From NCBI GenBank assembly GCA_040255675.1, contig JBDZVM010000015.1, positions 1 through 64,000 on the forward strand: a stretch of DNA of 64,000 nucleotides, written 5' to 3'. The translations under genes and the position numbers were made by a program. The notes beneath the pieces are model-generated. The model did no database searches. It worked only from the letters and a program-made list of their open reading frames with translations, and was not told the origin of the DNA. This stretch comes from JBDZVM01 sp040255675. Lineage in GTDB: Bacteria; Actinomycetota; Actinomycetes; Acidothermales; Acidothermaceae. Of this stretch, positions 44,352 through 54,750 are shown piece after piece (the first letter of the stretch is position 1; each line of letters opens with the position of its first letter).

Positions 44352-45218
44352 CTACTCCGGCTTGCTCGCCGTCCCCTTGCTCGCCACCAGGGCATCGAAC
44401 ACGGCGCGCCGTCCGACGCCCGTCGCGCGACCGACCGCCGCCACCGCCTCCTTACGGGTCAGACCCGTCGCCTCCGCGGCCGCGACGAGTTCGGCGAGAG
44501 CGGCCGGCGTGTACTCCGCCACAGCCGGCGCCGCACCCGCCACCACGATGGTGATCTCACCTTTCACGCCCCTGGCCGCCCACGCGACCAGGTCTGCCAG
44601 CGGGCCGCGCCGTACTTCTTCGTACGTCTTGGTGAGCTCACGGCACACCGCGGCCGGGCGGTCCGCTCCGAACGCGTCAACCATCGCGGAAAGTGTGGCG
44701 GCAAGCCGGTGTGGCGCTTCGAAGAAGACCATCGTGCGGGCCTCCTGCCGCAAGGCCGCGAGGCGCGTCGTCCGTTCGCCTGCCCGTCGTGGCAGGAAGC
44801 CCTCGAAGCAGAACCGGTCGACGGCGAGGCCCGAAACCGCGACCGCGGTCGTCACGGCCGATGGTCCAGGCAGTGAGGTGACCGCGATCCCGTCAGCCAC
44901 GGCGGCCGACACCAGCCGGTAGCCGGGGTCGGATACCGACGGCATCCCGGCGTCAGTGATCAAGAGCACGCGGCGACCGGCGCGGAGATCGCCGATCAAC
45001 TCAGCCGTACGCGCGGCCTCGTTGGCTTCGAAGTACGACACGATCCGGGCTTCGATCCGGACGCCGAGGTCATCTGCCAGGCGCCGCAGCCGACGCGTGT
45101 CTTCGGCGGCGACGACGTCGGCGCTTGCGAGCGCGTCACGAAGGCGTGGCGACACGTCGGCGGGATTGCCAAGCGGAGCCCCGCCGAGGATCAACACCCC
45201 TGGCTCGTCGCGACTCAT
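44352..45218 (-). CDS. rsmI: 16S rRNA (cytidine1402-2'-O)-methyltransferase
   Basis: 288 residues from the ATG at 45218. The tetrapyrrole-methylase-type fold shows LILGGAPLGNPADVSPRL, DVVAAEDTRRLRRL, LLITDAGMPSVSDPGYRLV and LPGPSAVTTA. RsmI 2'-O-methylates C1402 of 16S rRNA. Divergent from the O-mannosyltransferase gene, as in many actinobacteria. Confidence 0.94.
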   Translation of the reverse strand: MSRDEPGVLILGGAPLGNPADVSPRLRDALASADVVAAEDTRRLRRLADDLGVRIEARIVSYFEANEAARTAELIGDLRAGRRVLLITDAGMPSVSDPGYRLVSAAVADGIAVTSLPGPSAVTTAVAVSGLAVDRFCFEGFLPRRAGERTTRLAALRQEARTMVFFEAPHRLAATLSAMVDAFGADRPAAVCRELTKTYEEVRRGPLADLVAWAARGVKGEITIVVAGAAPAVAEYTPAALAELVAAAEATGLTRKEAVAAVGRATGVGRRAVFDALVASKGTASKPE

Positions 45219-45280
45219 GCAGCGGATCAAACCACGTTTCAGCGCCCGGCGCCGGTTCCCGGCCGGACGACGGCCCTACG

Positions 45281-46930
45281 ATGACGGACGTGGCCGTGAC
45301 CTACCCCGACACCCACGAGACCAGCCGCGACGCCAGCCGCGACGCCACTGAGGCGCCGCTGAGCGTTTCGCGGGTGTCGCCGCGCACCTTGCGAGCCCGC
45401 CTGGCGCCGCCCTTCCTGGAGAGCCGGGTGTGGGGCTGGATCGCGCCCCTCCTGGTCACCGCTCTGGCGGGATACCTCCGGTTCAACCGGCTGCAAATCC
45501 CTAGCACAAAGATCTTCGACGAGGTCTACTACACCCACGACGCGCACAGCTTGTTCCACTACGGCGTCGAGCTCAACAACAACGACAACGGCCCTGGGTT
45601 CGTCGTCCACCCGCCGCTCGGCAAGTGGATGATCGCGTTCGGCGAGTGGATCGTGGGCGACGGCGCGGGCACGAACAGCTTCGGCTGGCGGCTGAGCGCC
45701 GCGATCGTCGGCACGCTCTCGGTCTTGATCCTGGCCCGCACCGTGCGGCGCATGACTCGCTCGACGATGCTCGGCTGCGTCGCGGGCCTGCTGATGAGTC
45801 TTGACGGCCTGCATTTCGTGCAAAGCCGCACCTCGATGCTCGACATCTTCTTGCTGTTTTGGATCGTGGTCGCGTTCGCGTTCTTGATCCTCGACCGAGA
45901 TCAGGTGCGAAGTCGCCTTGCGGCGAAAGCACTACAAGTCAATTCGGACGCCGACCGGCGGGGCAAGGGTCCGCGTGTCGGTTTCCGTTGGTACCTGCTG
46001 GCGTGTGGAATTTCGCTCGGCGCGGGCAGTGCCTGCAAGTGGGACGGCGCCTATTACATCCCAGCGTTCGCGGCGCTCGCGATGTTTTGGACGATGGGCG
46101 CCAAGCGCGCGATCGGCGTCCGCAAGCCGTTTATTTCCACGCTGTTGCGTGACGTGCCCGGCGGGTTGTTCACGATGGCCGTCGTCCCGGTGTTGACGTA
46201 CATCGCGTCGTGGACTGGCTGGTTCATGAGCAGCGCCAAGTACGCCTACGACCGCAACTGGGCAAACGGCAGGCCGACGGCGTGGGGCCTCGACTTCATC
46301 CCGACGTGGATCCGTAATCCGATCCGGAGTCTGTGGCACTACCACTGGGAGGCTTACAACTTCCACGTTCATCTCGACTCGTATCACAAGTACCGGTCGA
46401 ACGGCTGGAACTGGCTGTTCGAGACCCGGCCGACGTTGTATTACGCCAGCTATCCGCACGTGGGCGACACGAATCCGCTCGGCTGCCAAACCCCGGGTTC
46501 GGGTTGTGCCCGCATGATTTACAACCTCGGCACACCGGCGATTTGGTGGGCCTCGATTCCGGTCATGCTGTTCATGTTGTATCTGGTGTTCCGCCGCGAT
46601 TGGCGAGCGTCGGCCGTGCTGGTGCCGTTCGTGTGCGGCTACCTGCCATGGCTGTTTACCTTCAAGCGCACGATGTTCTTCTTCTACGCGCTGCCGTTGC
46701 TGCCGTTCATCTGCACCGCGCTCGCGCTCACCATGGGGTACATGATCGGGCCACGAACGGCCTCGCCGAATAGACGCATGGTCGGCGCCATGGTTGCCGG
46801 CTCTTACGTCATCGTCGTCATCGTGCTGTTCTTCTATTTCTTGCCGGTGCTCTCCGCGCAAACAATTCCGTTCCATGGCTGGCAGCAGCGAATGTGGTTC
46901 CAAAGCTGGGGCGAAGACGCGGGTTCTTGA
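45281..46930 (+). CDS. Protein O-mannosyltransferase (GT39)
   Basis: 549 residues from the ATG at 45281. It is a multi-pass membrane protein with the GT39 acidic motif in IFDEVYYTHDA, VVHPPLGKWMIAFGEW and a C-terminal PMT_4TMC region (TFKRTMFFFYALPLLPF). It transfers mannose from polyprenyl-phosphate-mannose to Ser/Thr of secreted proteins as they leave the Sec channel. The window encodes several Thr/Ser/Pro-rich secreted proteins that are plausible substrates (inference). Confidence 0.93.
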   Translation: MTDVAVTYPDTHETSRDASRDATEAPLSVSRVSPRTLRARLAPPFLESRVWGWIAPLLVTALAGYLRFNRLQIPSTKIFDEVYYTHDAHSLFHYGVELNNNDNGPGFVVHPPLGKWMIAFGEWIVGDGAGTNSFGWRLSAAIVGTLSVLILARTVRRMTRSTMLGCVAGLLMSLDGLHFVQSRTSMLDIFLLFWIVVAFAFLILDRDQVRSRLAAKALQVNSDADRRGKGPRVGFRWYLLACGISLGAGSACKWDGAYYIPAFAALAMFWTMGAKRAIGVRKPFISTLLRDVPGGLFTMAVVPVLTYIASWTGWFMSSAKYAYDRNWANGRPTAWGLDFIPTWIRNPIRSLWHYHWEAYNFHVHLDSYHKYRSNGWNWLFETRPTLYYASYPHVGDTNPLGCQTPGSGCARMIYNLGTPAIWWASIPVMLFMLYLVFRRDWRASAVLVPFVCGYLPWLFTFKRTMFFFYALPLLPFICTALALTMGYMIGPRTASPNRRMVGAMVAGSYVIVVIVLFFYFLPVLSAQTIPFHGWQQRMWFQSWGEDAGS

Positions 46931-46950
46931 GCCGATCGGGTACGAGCGAG

Positions 46951-47175
46951 ATGCCCGATGGCTCCATGCCGGTCGCGAATCGCCCAGGTTTCGGGCATGT
47001 CGCCTTGCGGTCGATGACGTCGTCGCGACGGTTCAAAGCGGCGTCGCGCACGGAGGGTCGCCGCCAGCATCGATCGCGAAGTCAACGTTGCCAGGCGGGC
47101 GAGATTGAGCTGACGTGCGACCGCGATCCCGAGGGCAACACCATCGAACTGCAACGGTGGTTCGCCCGTGAGAAA
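46951..47175 (+). pseudogene. Remnant of a VOC/glyoxalase-family protein
   Basis: In one frame GFGHVAL (about 46987), in a second frame AVDDVVATVQ (about 47004-47036), and again in the first frame IELTCDRDPEGNTIELQRW (about 47108-47165) appear in the order of a VOC domain's second module. At least two frameshifts separate them and no N-terminal module remains. It lies between the O-mannosyltransferase and the xylanase genes. The rest of this 519-bp interval holds the xylanase promoter. Confidence 0.55.
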
Positions 47176-47271
47176 CGGCGCACCTTTGGGCCCGATACTT
47201 TCGGGTCACCCAGTGGCAGCGCTGGATCGTAAATTTAGCTCAAAGACGGAGCGTGTCACGGTTGTCGGCTC

Positions 47272-47300
47272 TTGACGCAATGCTCGGCGCTGCTTAGCAT
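47272..47300 (+). promoter_or_regulatory. Promoter of the xylanase gene
   Basis: TTGACG (47272-47277), a 17-bp spacer and TAGCAT (47295-47300) form a good housekeeping-type promoter about 150 bp before the ATG. Confidence 0.6.
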
Positions 47301-47326
47301 TCCCGATGCGAATTCCGCAACATCGC

Positions 47327-47361
47327 TGAAACTCTCGGTGACCATCACCGAAAATTTTCGG
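47327..47361. promoter_or_regulatory. Two LacI-type operator-like boxes before the xylanase gene
   Basis: CCGAAAATTTTCGG (47348-47361) is a perfect 14-bp palindrome, and TGAAACTCTCGG (47327-47338) is a degenerate relative. Both resemble the GAAAnTTTC elements described upstream of actinobacterial xylanase genes. Both lie just downstream of the predicted transcription start, a position suited to repression. Confidence 0.55.
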
Positions 47362-47449
47362 GGCGAGGGACTCTGGCTGTTGCGGGCCACCACGTTGACC
47401 GGACGACGGCTTCGCGCTGCCGTTCGGCAACCCGTAGAGGGAGTCCTGA

Positions 47450-49351
<1,902 letters not shown>

Positions 49352-49383
49352 CCCTGGTTCAAAACCAATAGCGGAAAACGCCT

Positions 49384-49415
49384 GGGGTGCTCGCGTGAAA
49401 ATGTGCGAGCACCCC
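49384..49415 (+). terminator. Hairpin terminator after the xylanase gene
   Basis: An 11-bp perfect stem, GGGGTGCTCGC (49384-49394) with GCGAGCACCCC (49405-49415) and a 10-nt loop, lies 32 bp after the stop. There is no T-run. Confidence 0.75.
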
Positions 49416-49646
49416 ACGGCTATTCCGCACGTTCCGCACCAACGACGACGTCGGCTGGTCGCGTATCGACGAGTTGTCGGCGCCGCCGATACTGCCGGTG
49501 CGCACGACGCGTTCTCATTCCGTAGGCACCGCCTAGGCCGGCGACAAAGCAGGCGGCGGGCGCCGATGCCGAAACTGGCCCGCACTCGTCAGACGATCAT
49601 TCATCGGCCGATTGTGCCAGCCGAACCTTGCGAATGGTGATCACTT

Positions 49647-49723
49647 TGGTGGAGCTGAGGGGATTTGAACCCCTGACCCCCTCGATGCGAACGAGGTGCG
49701 CTACCGGACTGCGCCACAGCCCC
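49647..49723 (-). tRNA. tRNA-Ala (CGC anticodon)
   Basis: Acceptor arms GGGGCTG and CAGCTCC, anticodon arm CCTCG-TTCGCAT-CGAGG (anticodon CGC), T-arm GGGGTTCAAATCCCC. CCA is encoded (49647-49649 on the complementary strand). It lies downstream of sepX on the same strand. Confidence 0.95.
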
Positions 49724-49786
49724 AAACGGGAGACGCCAGGTTACCATCCGCGCCGCCAACGGCCCGACGACGGGAGACGCGCGCGA

Positions 49787-50713
49787 TCAGTCGCCGACCG
49801 CGCGCCGCCGTTCGAGGATGAGGTCGAGCTCGTCATCGAACTCCACCGACGTCCCGGACGACGAACCGGAGGAACCGGACGACGAAACGCCGGCCCCGGG
49901 CGAGGCCGAGATCCGCGCCGAACCGGTCTCGTCGAGCAGCAGGTGGCGGTGGTCGATCTCGACGTCCTGGTCGTCGCTCCATTCCCCGGGGCGGGTGAGG
50001 TCAATAGTGCGGGTGGCATCGACGTCCGCCCGCGGCGCGCGAACGATGGGACGTGAGACGACCGGCTTCGAGACGTAGGTCGGCAGCGGTACGGGCACCG
50101 GTTCCCAGCGCGAGCCGTTCTCGGTGCCGGTCGCGCTGACGGGCTCGGGCGCCAGCACCTGCTCGGCCTCCCGTGACCGCACTGGCTGGGCGGCCACCGG
50201 AGGGGTCTCGACAGACTCCCACGATCGAGCGTGGGCGGCGCGCGCGAGGCGGCGGCGGCGTAGTTCGCGGTCACGAAGCGCCTCGTTGCGCAAATGAATC
50301 AGATAGCCCGCCGCGGCGAGCAGTACGGCGACCTCGTACCACCACGACGTCACGCCCAACAGCGACGTCAACGCCAGCACGACGAACAAAGCGAAAATGC
50401 CGGACGTCATGCGTCGCCGTCGGGCGAGCAGCTTCGCCCTTCCGGCCGGCATTCGAGGCGGACGGCGAAGATCCCGCGCGGTGGTCTTGGCGTCTGGGTT
50501 GTTGTCCACGGTGACTCCCCAACTGTCGCGACGCGGCATGACGACGTATCGGCGGTCGCCCGATGCTGGCGCGCGCCGCGAAAGCACTCTCATGGCTGTG
50601 GAGAAGGAGTCCATCGAGCGATTCGCGTCATCGGCGTCGTGCCGGTTGAGCCACATCGGCACCAAGACGATGAGCCAGATCGCGACGATGGCGAGCCCGA
50701 TCAGCGCGGTCAT
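49787..50713 (-). CDS. sepX: SepX/GlpR-like divisome membrane protein
   Basis: 308 residues. The N-terminal helix MTALIGLAIVAIWLIVLVPMWLNRHD is highly characteristic of the actinobacterial SepX/GlpR family. A second hydrophobic hairpin lies at about residues 101-140, followed by a long Arg/Pro/Ser-rich cytoplasmic tail ending in a Ser/Gly stretch and an acidic EFDDELDLILERRRA segment. Family members are septal proteins; in corynebacteria GlpR is the membrane receptor of the gephyrin-like Glp protein that binds FtsZ. A glp/moeA-like gene lies three genes upstream, supporting this call. Confidence 0.75.
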   Translation of the reverse strand: MTALIGLAIVAIWLIVLVPMWLNRHDADDANRSMDSFSTAMRVLSRRAPASGDRRYVVMPRRDSWGVTVDNNPDAKTTARDLRRPPRMPAGRAKLLARRRRMTSGIFALFVVLALTSLLGVTSWWYEVAVLLAAAGYLIHLRNEALRDRELRRRRLARAAHARSWESVETPPVAAQPVRSREAEQVLAPEPVSATGTENGSRWEPVPVPLPTYVSKPVVSRPIVRAPRADVDATRTIDLTRPGEWSDDQDVEIDHRHLLLDETGSARISASPGAGVSSSGSSGSSSGTSVEFDDELDLILERRRAVGD

Positions 50714-50871
50714 CGATGCCCCAGCAGATAACCGTTCGTTTTACGGATCTCGCGCACATTTGGTCACGGTAGACAGGAGTGACAGAAGTGACGAGCATTC
50801 GCGCGGTGTGTCGCAATAACAAACGAAATAGCGGCGCCTTCGCAGGCGGCAGGCGGCAGCGCCCTCACGCT

Positions 50872-50940
50872 GGCGGAGCGGCCTTCAAGGCTGGCATCGG
50901 CGGAGCGGCCTTCAAGGCTGGCATCGGCGGAGCGGCCTTT
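50872..50940. repeat. 27-bp tandem repeat after rimJ
   Basis: Two full 27-bp units (50872-50898, 50899-50925) and a partial third (from 50926) each contain the palindrome-like core GCCTTCAAGGC. They begin immediately after the rimJ stop codon. Compare the 27/28-bp palindromic array after prs. Confidence 0.85.
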
Positions 50941-51575
50941 CAGGAGGATCGCTCGGGTGTTGCGCTCAGCCGTACACCGCCCCCGCGGGCAAGCCAGCGT
51001 TGCATCATTCCGCCGGGCAACTCTTCGGCAGTGACCGCGTACGAAAGGTGGTCTCGCCAGGCGCCCGCAATGTGGATGTAGCGCTCGCGAGTGCCCTCGA
51101 GCCGAAAGCCGAGTTTTTCGACGACTCGCCGGCTGGCCGAGTTTTCCGGCCTGATATTGGCTTCGAGACGATGCAAGCCGGCAACGCCGAAGCAATGGTC
51201 GACGATGAGCGCGAGAGCGGTCGGCATGATGCCTCGGCCGGCGAGCCGCTGCACGATCCAGTAGCCGAGGTAGGCGGAGTTCGCCGACCCTCGCGTAATC
51301 GCGCCGACGGTCACCTGGCCGGCGAATCCGCCGTCGACCGACAACACGAACGGGTACGCGAGCCCGAGGCGCGCCTCTCGACGCAATGCCCGAATCGCCT
51401 CGACGTAGCCGCGCCCCGACTCGTCTGCCGCCACGCCGGGCGTTGTCGCCTCCCACCGCTCGAGCCAGGCGCGATTTGTGAGGCGGGCGAGCCGCCAATC
51501 CGAGGCGTCGCGCACCCGCAGCGGTCGAAGCCGAATCGGCCCGTATTCGAGGGTCGCCGGCCAGCCCGGAATCAC
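50940..51575 (-). CDS. rimJ: RimJ-like GNAT N-acetyltransferase
   Basis: 211 residues from a GTG at 51575, overlapping the mog stop (GTGA). It begins LEYGPIRLRPLRVRDASDWRLARLTNRAWLERWEATTPG and contains the GNAT acetyl-CoA region YWIVQRLAGRGIMPTALALIVDHCFGVAGLHRLEANIRPENSASRRVVEKLGFRLEG. It is related to RimJ/RimL enzymes that acetylate protein N-termini. The usual actinobacterial neighbour of galU/glp/moaC. The biological substrate is not proven. Confidence 0.9.
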   Translation of the reverse strand: MIPGWPATLEYGPIRLRPLRVRDASDWRLARLTNRAWLERWEATTPGVAADESGRGYVEAIRALRREARLGLAYPFVLSVDGGFAGQVTVGAITRGSANSAYLGYWIVQRLAGRGIMPTALALIVDHCFGVAGLHRLEANIRPENSASRRVVEKLGFRLEGTRERYIHIAGAWRDHLSYAVTAEELPGGMMQRWLARGGGVRLSATPERSS

Positions 51576-52087
51576 GTCGCACCGCCTGCGTCGCGAGAGT
51601 CGGTGCGCACGTGGTCGCCGCCGCCGAGCTGGTCGATCACGTGCTCGATCAGCGGCGCGAGCACCGCCATGCCGTCGCGAACTCCACCTGTCGAACCCGG
51701 CAGGTTCACGATCAGTGTCGCGCCCGCCACCCCCGAAAGCCCGCGACTCAGCGCGGCGGCAGGCACCTTCTCGCGCCCGGCGGCTCGAATCGCCTCGGCG
51801 ATGCCGATGATTTCGCGCTCGAGCACTCGCGCCGTCATCTCGGGTGTGAAATCGCGCGGCGAGACGCCGGTGCCTCCGGTCGTCACGACGACGTCGTAGC
51901 CGTCGGCCACGGCGGCGCGTAGCTCAGCCTCGACGCGCTCGCCATCGGGGATGATGACCGGACCGTCGACCTCGCAACCCGCGTCGGCCAGCAACGACAC
52001 GAGCACCGGTCCGCTGCGATCGTCGTACACGCCGGACGCCGCCCGCGTCGACACGGTGATCGCCAGCGCCCGCAACGGTCTGCTCAC
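51572..52087 (-). CDS. mog: Molybdopterin adenylyltransferase (MogA/MoaB family)
   Basis: 171 residues. ALAITVSTRAASGVYDDRSGPVL, VVTTGGTGVSPRDFTPEMT and LIVNLPGSTGGVRDGMAVL are the signatures of the molybdopterin-binding fold. It adenylates molybdopterin before metal insertion. It lies between moaC and rimJ with overlapping or near-overlapping ends. Confidence 0.92.
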   Translation of the reverse strand: MSRPLRALAITVSTRAASGVYDDRSGPVLVSLLADAGCEVDGPVIIPDGERVEAELRAAVADGYDVVVTTGGTGVSPRDFTPEMTARVLEREIIGIAEAIRAAGREKVPAAALSRGLSGVAGATLIVNLPGSTGGVRDGMAVLAPLIEHVIDQLGGGDHVRTDSRDAGGAT

Positions 52088-52097
52088 GGCCGTGCCT

Positions 52098-52571
52098 TCA
52101 GCCGGTCCGGGTCCAGTAACCGGTCTTGCCGCCGGTCTTTTCTTCGACCCGGACGTCGGTCAGCATCGCGGCCGGGTCGACCGCCTTCACCATGTCGATG
52201 AGCGCGAGGCCGGCGACCGCGACCGCCGTCAGCGCTTCCATCTCGACACCGGTGCGGTCGGCGGTGCGGGCAACCGCCCGAATTTCGACACCGTCGTCGG
52301 CGACCGAAAGGTCGACGACGACGCCGTGCAGCGCGATGGGGTGCGCCAGCGGCACCAAGTCGGGCGTGCGCTTGGCGCCTTGGATGCCGGCCAGTCGAGC
52401 GACCGCCAACGCGTCGCCTTTCGGCACCCCGGAGCCGCGCAACAAGCCGACCACGTCAGGTGAGACCAGCACGCGGCCGGAGGCTGTCGCCGTTCGGGCT
52501 GTGATGTCTTTGGCGGATACGTCAACCATGCGGGCCGCGCCGCGCTCGTCGACGTGCGTGAACTCTCTCAT
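52098..52571 (-). CDS. moaC: Cyclic pyranopterin monophosphate synthase
   Basis: 157 residues, normal length. FTHVDERGAARMVDVSAKDITARTATASGRV, KRTPDLVPLAHPIALHGVVVDL and GVEMEALTAVAVAGLALIDMVKAVDP are diagnostic. It makes cyclic pyranopterin monophosphate in the first stage of molybdenum cofactor synthesis. Its ATG overlaps the moeA/glp stop (ATGA). Confidence 0.96.
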   Translation of the reverse strand: MREFTHVDERGAARMVDVSAKDITARTATASGRVLVSPDVVGLLRGSGVPKGDALAVARLAGIQGAKRTPDLVPLAHPIALHGVVVDLSVADDGVEIRAVARTADRTGVEMEALTAVAVAGLALIDMVKAVDPAAMLTDVRVEEKTGGKTGYWTRTG

Positions 52572-53791
52572 GCCTGACGCCGTTCGAGAATCATCACCGA
52601 CACCGTGACACCGGGCGGCACCGAGGTGACGTGCTCGGGCACCACGACAAGCGCGTTGGCCAGCGCCAAATCGGCGACGAGGTGCGAACCCATGCCGCCG
52701 ACCGGTGTGACGGCGTACGTGCCGTCGCGCACCTCGAGTCGAGCGCGAACGTAGGAGCGCTTTCCCTCTGACTTGGAAATCGACTCGGTCAGCGTGGCCC
52801 GCACCAGTGGCCGGTAAATCTTTTCCAGGCCGAGCATGCGCCGAATGGCGGGCCGCACGAAGACTTCGAACGAAACATAGGCGCTCACCGGATTTCCGGG
52901 CAGCGTGAAAATCGGCGTCGCGTCAGGCCCGACGGTGCCGAAACCTTGCGGCATTCCGGGCTGCATCGCGACCTTGTTGAACTCGACTGTTCCCAGCCGC
53001 GACAGCACTTCTTTGACCGTGTCGTAGGCGCCGGCACTCACTCCACCGGTGGTGACGACGAGATCGGCGCGCACCAACTGGTCTTCGATCATCGAAAGCA
53101 GCCGCATCGGGTCGTCGGGAATGATGCCGACACGAAACGCGATGGCCCCGCTTTCGCGAGCCGCCGCCGTCAGCATGTAGCTGTTCGATTCGCTGATTTG
53201 TGACGGCCCCGGCTCGACGCCGACGTCGACGAGTTCGTTGCCGGTCGAGAAAACCACCACACGCGGTTTCGGGCGCACTTTCACCCGAGCCTTGCCGAGC
53301 GCGGCGAGTAGCCCGATCTGCGGGGCTCCGAGGGTCGTGCCGGCGCGCAGCACGGTCTCGCCGACCTCGACGTCTTCGCCCGCCCGCCTGATGTTTTGGC
53401 CGGGCACGGGCGCGCGTTCGATGCTCACCCGGGCTACTCCGCCATCTGTCCATTCGACGGGGACGACGGCGTCGGCGCCTTTCGGGACGGGCGCGCCCGT
53501 CATGATGCGCACGCAAAGCCCGCTGTTGACGGTGTAGACGCTGGCACTGCCCGCGGCGACGTCGCCCACGACCGGCAGCACCACCGGGTGACCGGACGCC
53601 GCCGCGCCGACGTCTTCGTACCGGACGGCGTAACCATCCATTGACGAGTTGTCGAAGGCAGGCAATGGCCGGGTGGCGACGATGTCTTCGATGAGCACGC
53701 AGCCGTGGGCGTCGAGCAGCGACACCTCGATCGGTGTGAGCGCTTCGATGCGCCCTAACACGGCGGAGAGCTGGTCGTCGACGCTTCTCAT
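52568..53791 (-). CDS. glp: MoeA/gephyrin-like protein (molybdopterin molybdotransferase or Glp)
   Basis: 407 residues from the ATG at 53791, which overlaps the galU stop (TGATG). The MoeA domains are complete: LPAFDNSSMDGYAVRYED, RIMTGAPVPKGADAVVPVEW, VVFSTGNELVDVG, DLVVTTGGVSAGAYDTVKEVL and FTLPGNPVSAYVSFEVFVRP. The galU-linked copy in actinobacteria is the gephyrin-like Glp, shown in corynebacteria to bind the FtsZ C-terminus and the membrane receptor GlpR. Here it is also adjacent to moaC and mog, so a true molybdotransferase role is equally possible. Confidence 0.85.
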   Translation of the reverse strand: MRSVDDQLSAVLGRIEALTPIEVSLLDAHGCVLIEDIVATRPLPAFDNSSMDGYAVRYEDVGAAASGHPVVLPVVGDVAAGSASVYTVNSGLCVRIMTGAPVPKGADAVVPVEWTDGGVARVSIERAPVPGQNIRRAGEDVEVGETVLRAGTTLGAPQIGLLAALGKARVKVRPKPRVVVFSTGNELVDVGVEPGPSQISESNSYMLTAAARESGAIAFRVGIIPDDPMRLLSMIEDQLVRADLVVTTGGVSAGAYDTVKEVLSRLGTVEFNKVAMQPGMPQGFGTVGPDATPIFTLPGNPVSAYVSFEVFVRPAIRRMLGLEKIYRPLVRATLTESISKSEGKRSYVRARLEVRDGTYAVTPVGGMGSHLVADLALANALVVVPEHVTSVPPGVTVSVMILERRQA

Positions 53792-54729
53792 CAACGAGCC
53801 CTCCGCGACGAATCACGCTGGTCGAGGAATTCCCGAAGCCAGACAAGCAAATCGGGGCCGAGGTCTTCGCGTTCGACCGCGAGCCTGATGACCGCGCGCA
53901 GGTAGTCGGCACGGTCGCCGGTGTCGTAGCGACGTCCGGAGAACAACACGCCGTGCACGGGCCCGCCGGCGTCGTCGCGAGACGCGAGAACGCGAAGGGC
54001 ATCGGTCAGCTGAATCTCGCCGCCCGCACCAGGCTTCGTCGCGCGAAGGACGTCGAACACTTCCGGGGCAATGACGTATCGGCCGATCAACGCCAGGTTG
54101 CTCGGCGCGTTCGTCTTCGGTTTTTCGACGAGGTCGGTGACCCTTACGACGTCGGTTTCATCGGTTTTCTCGATGGCCGCGCAACCGTAGAGCTGGATTT
54201 GCGAGGGCTCGACCTCGATGAGCGCGATGACGGAGCCGCCGAGTTGAGCCTGCACCTCGATCATGCGCAGGAGCAGGGGGTCACGGGCGTCGATGAGGTC
54301 GTCGCCGAGCAGCACCGCGAACGGCTCGTCGCCGACGTGCTGGGCAGCGCACAGCACGGCGTGACCGAGGCCCTTGGGTTGGCCCTGCCTGACGAAATGC
54401 ACGTTGGCGAGCTGGTTCGTCTCTTGCACGAGCGACAACTTGGTGTCGTCGCCCTTCGCCGTCAGGTTGTGCTCGAGCTCGTAGTTATGGTCGAAGTGGT
54501 CTTCGAGCGCCCGCTTATTTCGGCCGGTGATCATCAAGATGTCGTCGAGGCCGGCCGCGACCGCCTCTTCGACCACGTACTGGATCGCCGGCTTGTCGAC
54601 GACGGGCAGCATCTCTTTCGGCGTCGCCTTCGTGGCAGGCAAGAATCGGGTGCCGAGTCCGGCGGCGGGAATCACCGCCTTCGTTATCGCGGCCCTCGCG
54701 GTCGGCCGGGTCGTTGTTGCGCGCGCCAT
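53791..54729 (-). CDS. galU: UTP-glucose-1-phosphate uridylyltransferase
   Basis: 312 residues. KAVIPAAGLGTRFLPATKATPKEMLPVVDKPAIQYVVEEAVAAG, QGQPKGLGHAVLCA, VLLGDDLI and RYDTGDRADYLRAV identify GalU, which makes UDP-glucose for envelope and exopolysaccharide synthesis. First gene of the galU-glp-moaC-mog-rimJ-sepX group, 21 bp downstream of the diguanylate cyclase gene. Confidence 0.96.
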   Translation of the reverse strand: MARATTTRPTARAAITKAVIPAAGLGTRFLPATKATPKEMLPVVDKPAIQYVVEEAVAAGLDDILMITGRNKRALEDHFDHNYELEHNLTAKGDDTKLSLVQETNQLANVHFVRQGQPKGLGHAVLCAAQHVGDEPFAVLLGDDLIDARDPLLLRMIEVQAQLGGSVIALIEVEPSQIQLYGCAAIEKTDETDVVRVTDLVEKPKTNAPSNLALIGRYVIAPEVFDVLRATKPGAGGEIQLTDALRVLASRDDAGGPVHGVLFSGRRYDTGDRADYLRAVIRLAVEREDLGPDLLVWLREFLDQRDSSRRAR

Positions 54730-54750
54730 GGTGCGACCCTAACGCGCCGA

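Noticed and set aside
50764..51582. Alternative 272-codon minus-strand frame over rimJ
   Set aside because: It is another frame; the GNAT motifs are in the 50940-51575 frame, and the repeat-rich tail of the alternative comes from the intergenic 27-bp array.
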